Assembly (NCBI GenBank): GCA_963709425.1
Contig: CAVPWG010000002.1
Location: forward strand, 434,001-498,000
Length of the DNA: 64,000 nucleotides
Source: JAICJC01 sp963709425
Lineage (GTDB): Bacteria > Actinomycetota > Thermoleophilia > Gaiellales > JAICJC01
Reading direction: 5' to 3'
Shown here: positions 62,780 to 64,000 of the stretch, piece after piece
Layout of the letters: each line of letters begins with the position of its first letter
Numbering within the stretch: the stretch's first letter is position 1
Program-made: the position numbers and the translations under genes
The notes under the pieces: generated by a model
Told to the model about the DNA's origin: nothing
Seen by the model: the letters and a program-made list of their open reading frames with translations, nothing else
Database searches by the model: none

Positions 62780-63297
62780 GTCCGTGTCCCCGGTGGTGGG
62801 ATGTCAAACGCCGTGCAGTACTGATTCAGCATCGTGACGGCGCCCGCCAGCAGGGTGAGCTCGATGAGCTGATCCTCGCGGACGTGGTGGAGCGTCGCGG
62901 CTGCCATCGCGTCCGTCACCCCGTCCGCATCTGTGACCACACCGTCGACCCAGGCCACGATCGCCCGCCGCCGTTCGTCGAGCGCCTCGAGGGAGCCGGC
63001 GCCGCACAGCCTGTCCAGCTCGTCGTCGGACAGTCCCGCGGCGGATGCCACCGGCCGGTGGGCCGCAAGGCAGTAGCGGCACCCGTTCAGATGCGACACG
63101 CGCAGGATGACGAGCTCCTTGGTGGCGAGGTCGATCGAGCTCTCGCCCATGATCTGTCCCAGGAACGGCATGAGCGGCTCCATGACGTCCGGCGCGGAGG
63201 CGAGCGACCGCGTGAGCGGGGACGCGGAGCCGTTGGCGTACCAGCCGCGCGCCGAGATCGGTGCCTCCGCATGTGAGAGCAGCCTCAGGCGACTCAA
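62776..63297 (-). CDS. AhpD-like alkylhydroperoxidase (CMD family)
   Basis: 173 residues. The redox motif CRYCLAAH (Cys73, Cys76, His80) with ELVILRVSHLNG is the AhpD/carboxymuconolactone decarboxylase signature; the proteins reduce peroxides or serve other thiol chemistry. It is first in a two-gene unit with a radical SAM protein. Confidence 0.9.
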   Translation of the reverse strand: MSRLRLLSHAEAPISARGWYANGSASPLTRSLASAPDVMEPLMPFLGQIMGESSIDLATKELVILRVSHLNGCRYCLAAHRPVASAAGLSDDELDRLCGAGSLEALDERRRAIVAWVDGVVTDADGVTDAMAAATLHHVREDQLIELTLLAGAVTMLNQYCTAFDIPPPGTRT

Positions 63298-63396
63298 TCG
63301 ATCCCTCCGCCGTTTCCGGATCCGGGCGCGCCGGCAACCATAGCCGCGGGTCGCGAGCGCCGGAGGTGACTGAGGGCCCGGCGGCGCAGGGTCATT

Positions 63397-63867
63397 TCAC
63401 GACCCGCCCGCGTAGGCATGCCAGGCCTGGATGAGCGCCAGCGCGGACTGGGCCTCGCAGAGCTCCCCTGCCTCGGCCAGCGCGACGGCCCTGGCGAAGG
63501 GCATCCGCACGTGCTCGATGCCCTCCACGGCGGCATGGGTGGGCGATTCGACGCGCACATCGGTCGCCAGGTAGACCAGGCCCTTGAGCGAGATATGCGC
63601 GGATGACGAGTAGAACCCGCCCACGCGCCGGAGGGTGTCGGTCGTGCAGCCGGTCTCCTCGCGCAGCTCGCGGATCGCCGCTCCATGGGGATCCTCGCCC
63701 GTGTCGACCGACCCCGCGGGCACCTCGAGCGGGCGTGCGCGCACAGGATGGCGGTACTGGCGGACGAGGATGGTCTCGCCGCTCGGAGTGACGGGCACGA
63801 TCCAGACGGCGTCGGGCACCTCGAGGTACCCGTATCGCGTGCCGTCGGCGAGGCGATCGAGCACCAT
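63397..63867 (-). CDS. Nudix hydrolase (start uncertain, frame open to window edge)
   Basis: 156 residues from the only in-frame start in the window, ATG 63867. The Nudix box GSVDTGEDPHGAAIRELREETG (about residues 52-74, GX5EX7REUXEE) and VPVTPSGETILVRQYRHPVR fit the ADP-ribose pyrophosphatase branch. No stop occurs upstream in this frame to position 64000 and the upstream residues (HRSAWRRMVLDRLADG) look like the expected N-terminal strand, so the true start may lie outside. Confidence 0.85.
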   Translation of the reverse strand: MVLDRLADGTRYGYLEVPDAVWIVPVTPSGETILVRQYRHPVRARPLEVPAGSVDTGEDPHGAAIRELREETGCTTDTLRRVGGFYSSSAHISLKGLVYLATDVRVESPTHAAVEGIEHVRMPFARAVALAEAGELCEAQSALALIQAWHAYAGGS

Positions 63868-64000
63868 TCGCCGCCACGCCGATCGGTGCAGCGTCCGCTG
63901 ATGCTCGACGGCCGGGGCCTTCCGAGGAAGGAGGGCGGCCAGATCGGTGCCGAGCAGCCCGGCGGTGGCGGGGGCGCGTGAGAGGTCCAGCCGAAGGAGG

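Noticed and set aside
1..64000. CRISPR array, rRNA operon, prophage or intact transposon
   Set aside because: No regularly spaced direct repeats, rRNA-like sequence, integrase, transposase or phage structural genes were found.

Overview
This is a gene-dense chromosomal stretch of very high G+C with frequent GTG starts, 1-4 base start/stop overlaps and actinobacterial-type gene content (class II ribonucleotide reductase with NrdR, a LexA box of the CGAAC-N4-GTTCG type, a tmk-holB-ricT block, CsbD, FUSC and MMPL proteins). I infer a soil or sediment actinobacterium, possibly class Thermoleophilia; there is no rRNA or other decisive marker. One tRNA gene (Thr, CGT) is present. I saw no CRISPR array, prophage or intact transposon.

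Layout. 0.8-5.1 kb (minus): assimilatory sulfur block comA-cysH-cysC-sat, then a hairpin and a TauE/SafE permease. 5.3-9.6 kb: a HIT protein diverging from a glycosyltransferase-rmlBCDA dTDP-L-rhamnose operon. 9.6-15 kb (minus): a PAS-PAS-GGDEF-HD-GYP c-di-GMP enzyme, an ECF sigma factor with a membrane-anchored propeller partner, a methyltransferase and a PilZ-like protein. 15.1-23.4 kb (plus): secreted lysyl oxidase, GNAT, a DtxR/two-domain multicopper oxidase/ZIP metal operon and a secreted M36 metalloprotease. 23.5-37.1 kb: CsbD, hydrolase and GNAT genes, FUSC, an ECF-like sigma factor followed by an MMPL exporter, a membrane-anchored hydrolase, ExoD, an isochorismatase-like protein, a 5'-3' exonuclease and an MFS exporter. 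37.4-41.6 kb: four secreted proteins. 41.6-49.4 kb (minus): nrdJ, nrdR, a galE-like epimerase, topB and a second phosphoesterase. 49.4-64 kb: corA, a cobalt-type nitrile hydratase operon, tmk-holB-ricT-aldolase, an epimerase, tRNA-Thr, a membrane adenylate cyclase, a PQQ-type sugar dehydrogenase, a radical SAM/AhpD pair and a Nudix hydrolase.

The most striking feature is a series of about 20 single-base (+1) frame disruptions in otherwise well-conserved genes: ten in the 3 kb GT2-rmlBCDA operon, the rest in the GGDEF gene, the sigma partner, lysyl oxidase, nrdJ, galE, topB and a phosphoesterase. Every one is repaired by removing a single base, each can be placed at a GpC step, none needs an added base, and after repair every gene has a whole number of codons and, where the family has a known size, a normal length. 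An unusual systematic sequencing or assembly error is the simplest explanation; genome-wide +1 recoding is the exciting but less likely one. Gene boundaries below are given as repaired. Other notable points are tandem NrdR boxes plus a LexA box in the nrdR-nrdJ unit, a repeat shared by the leaders of two exporters, a 15-base inverted repeat at both ends of a hydrolase/GNAT pair, and an interspersed GGGGTCAGACCCC palindrome.
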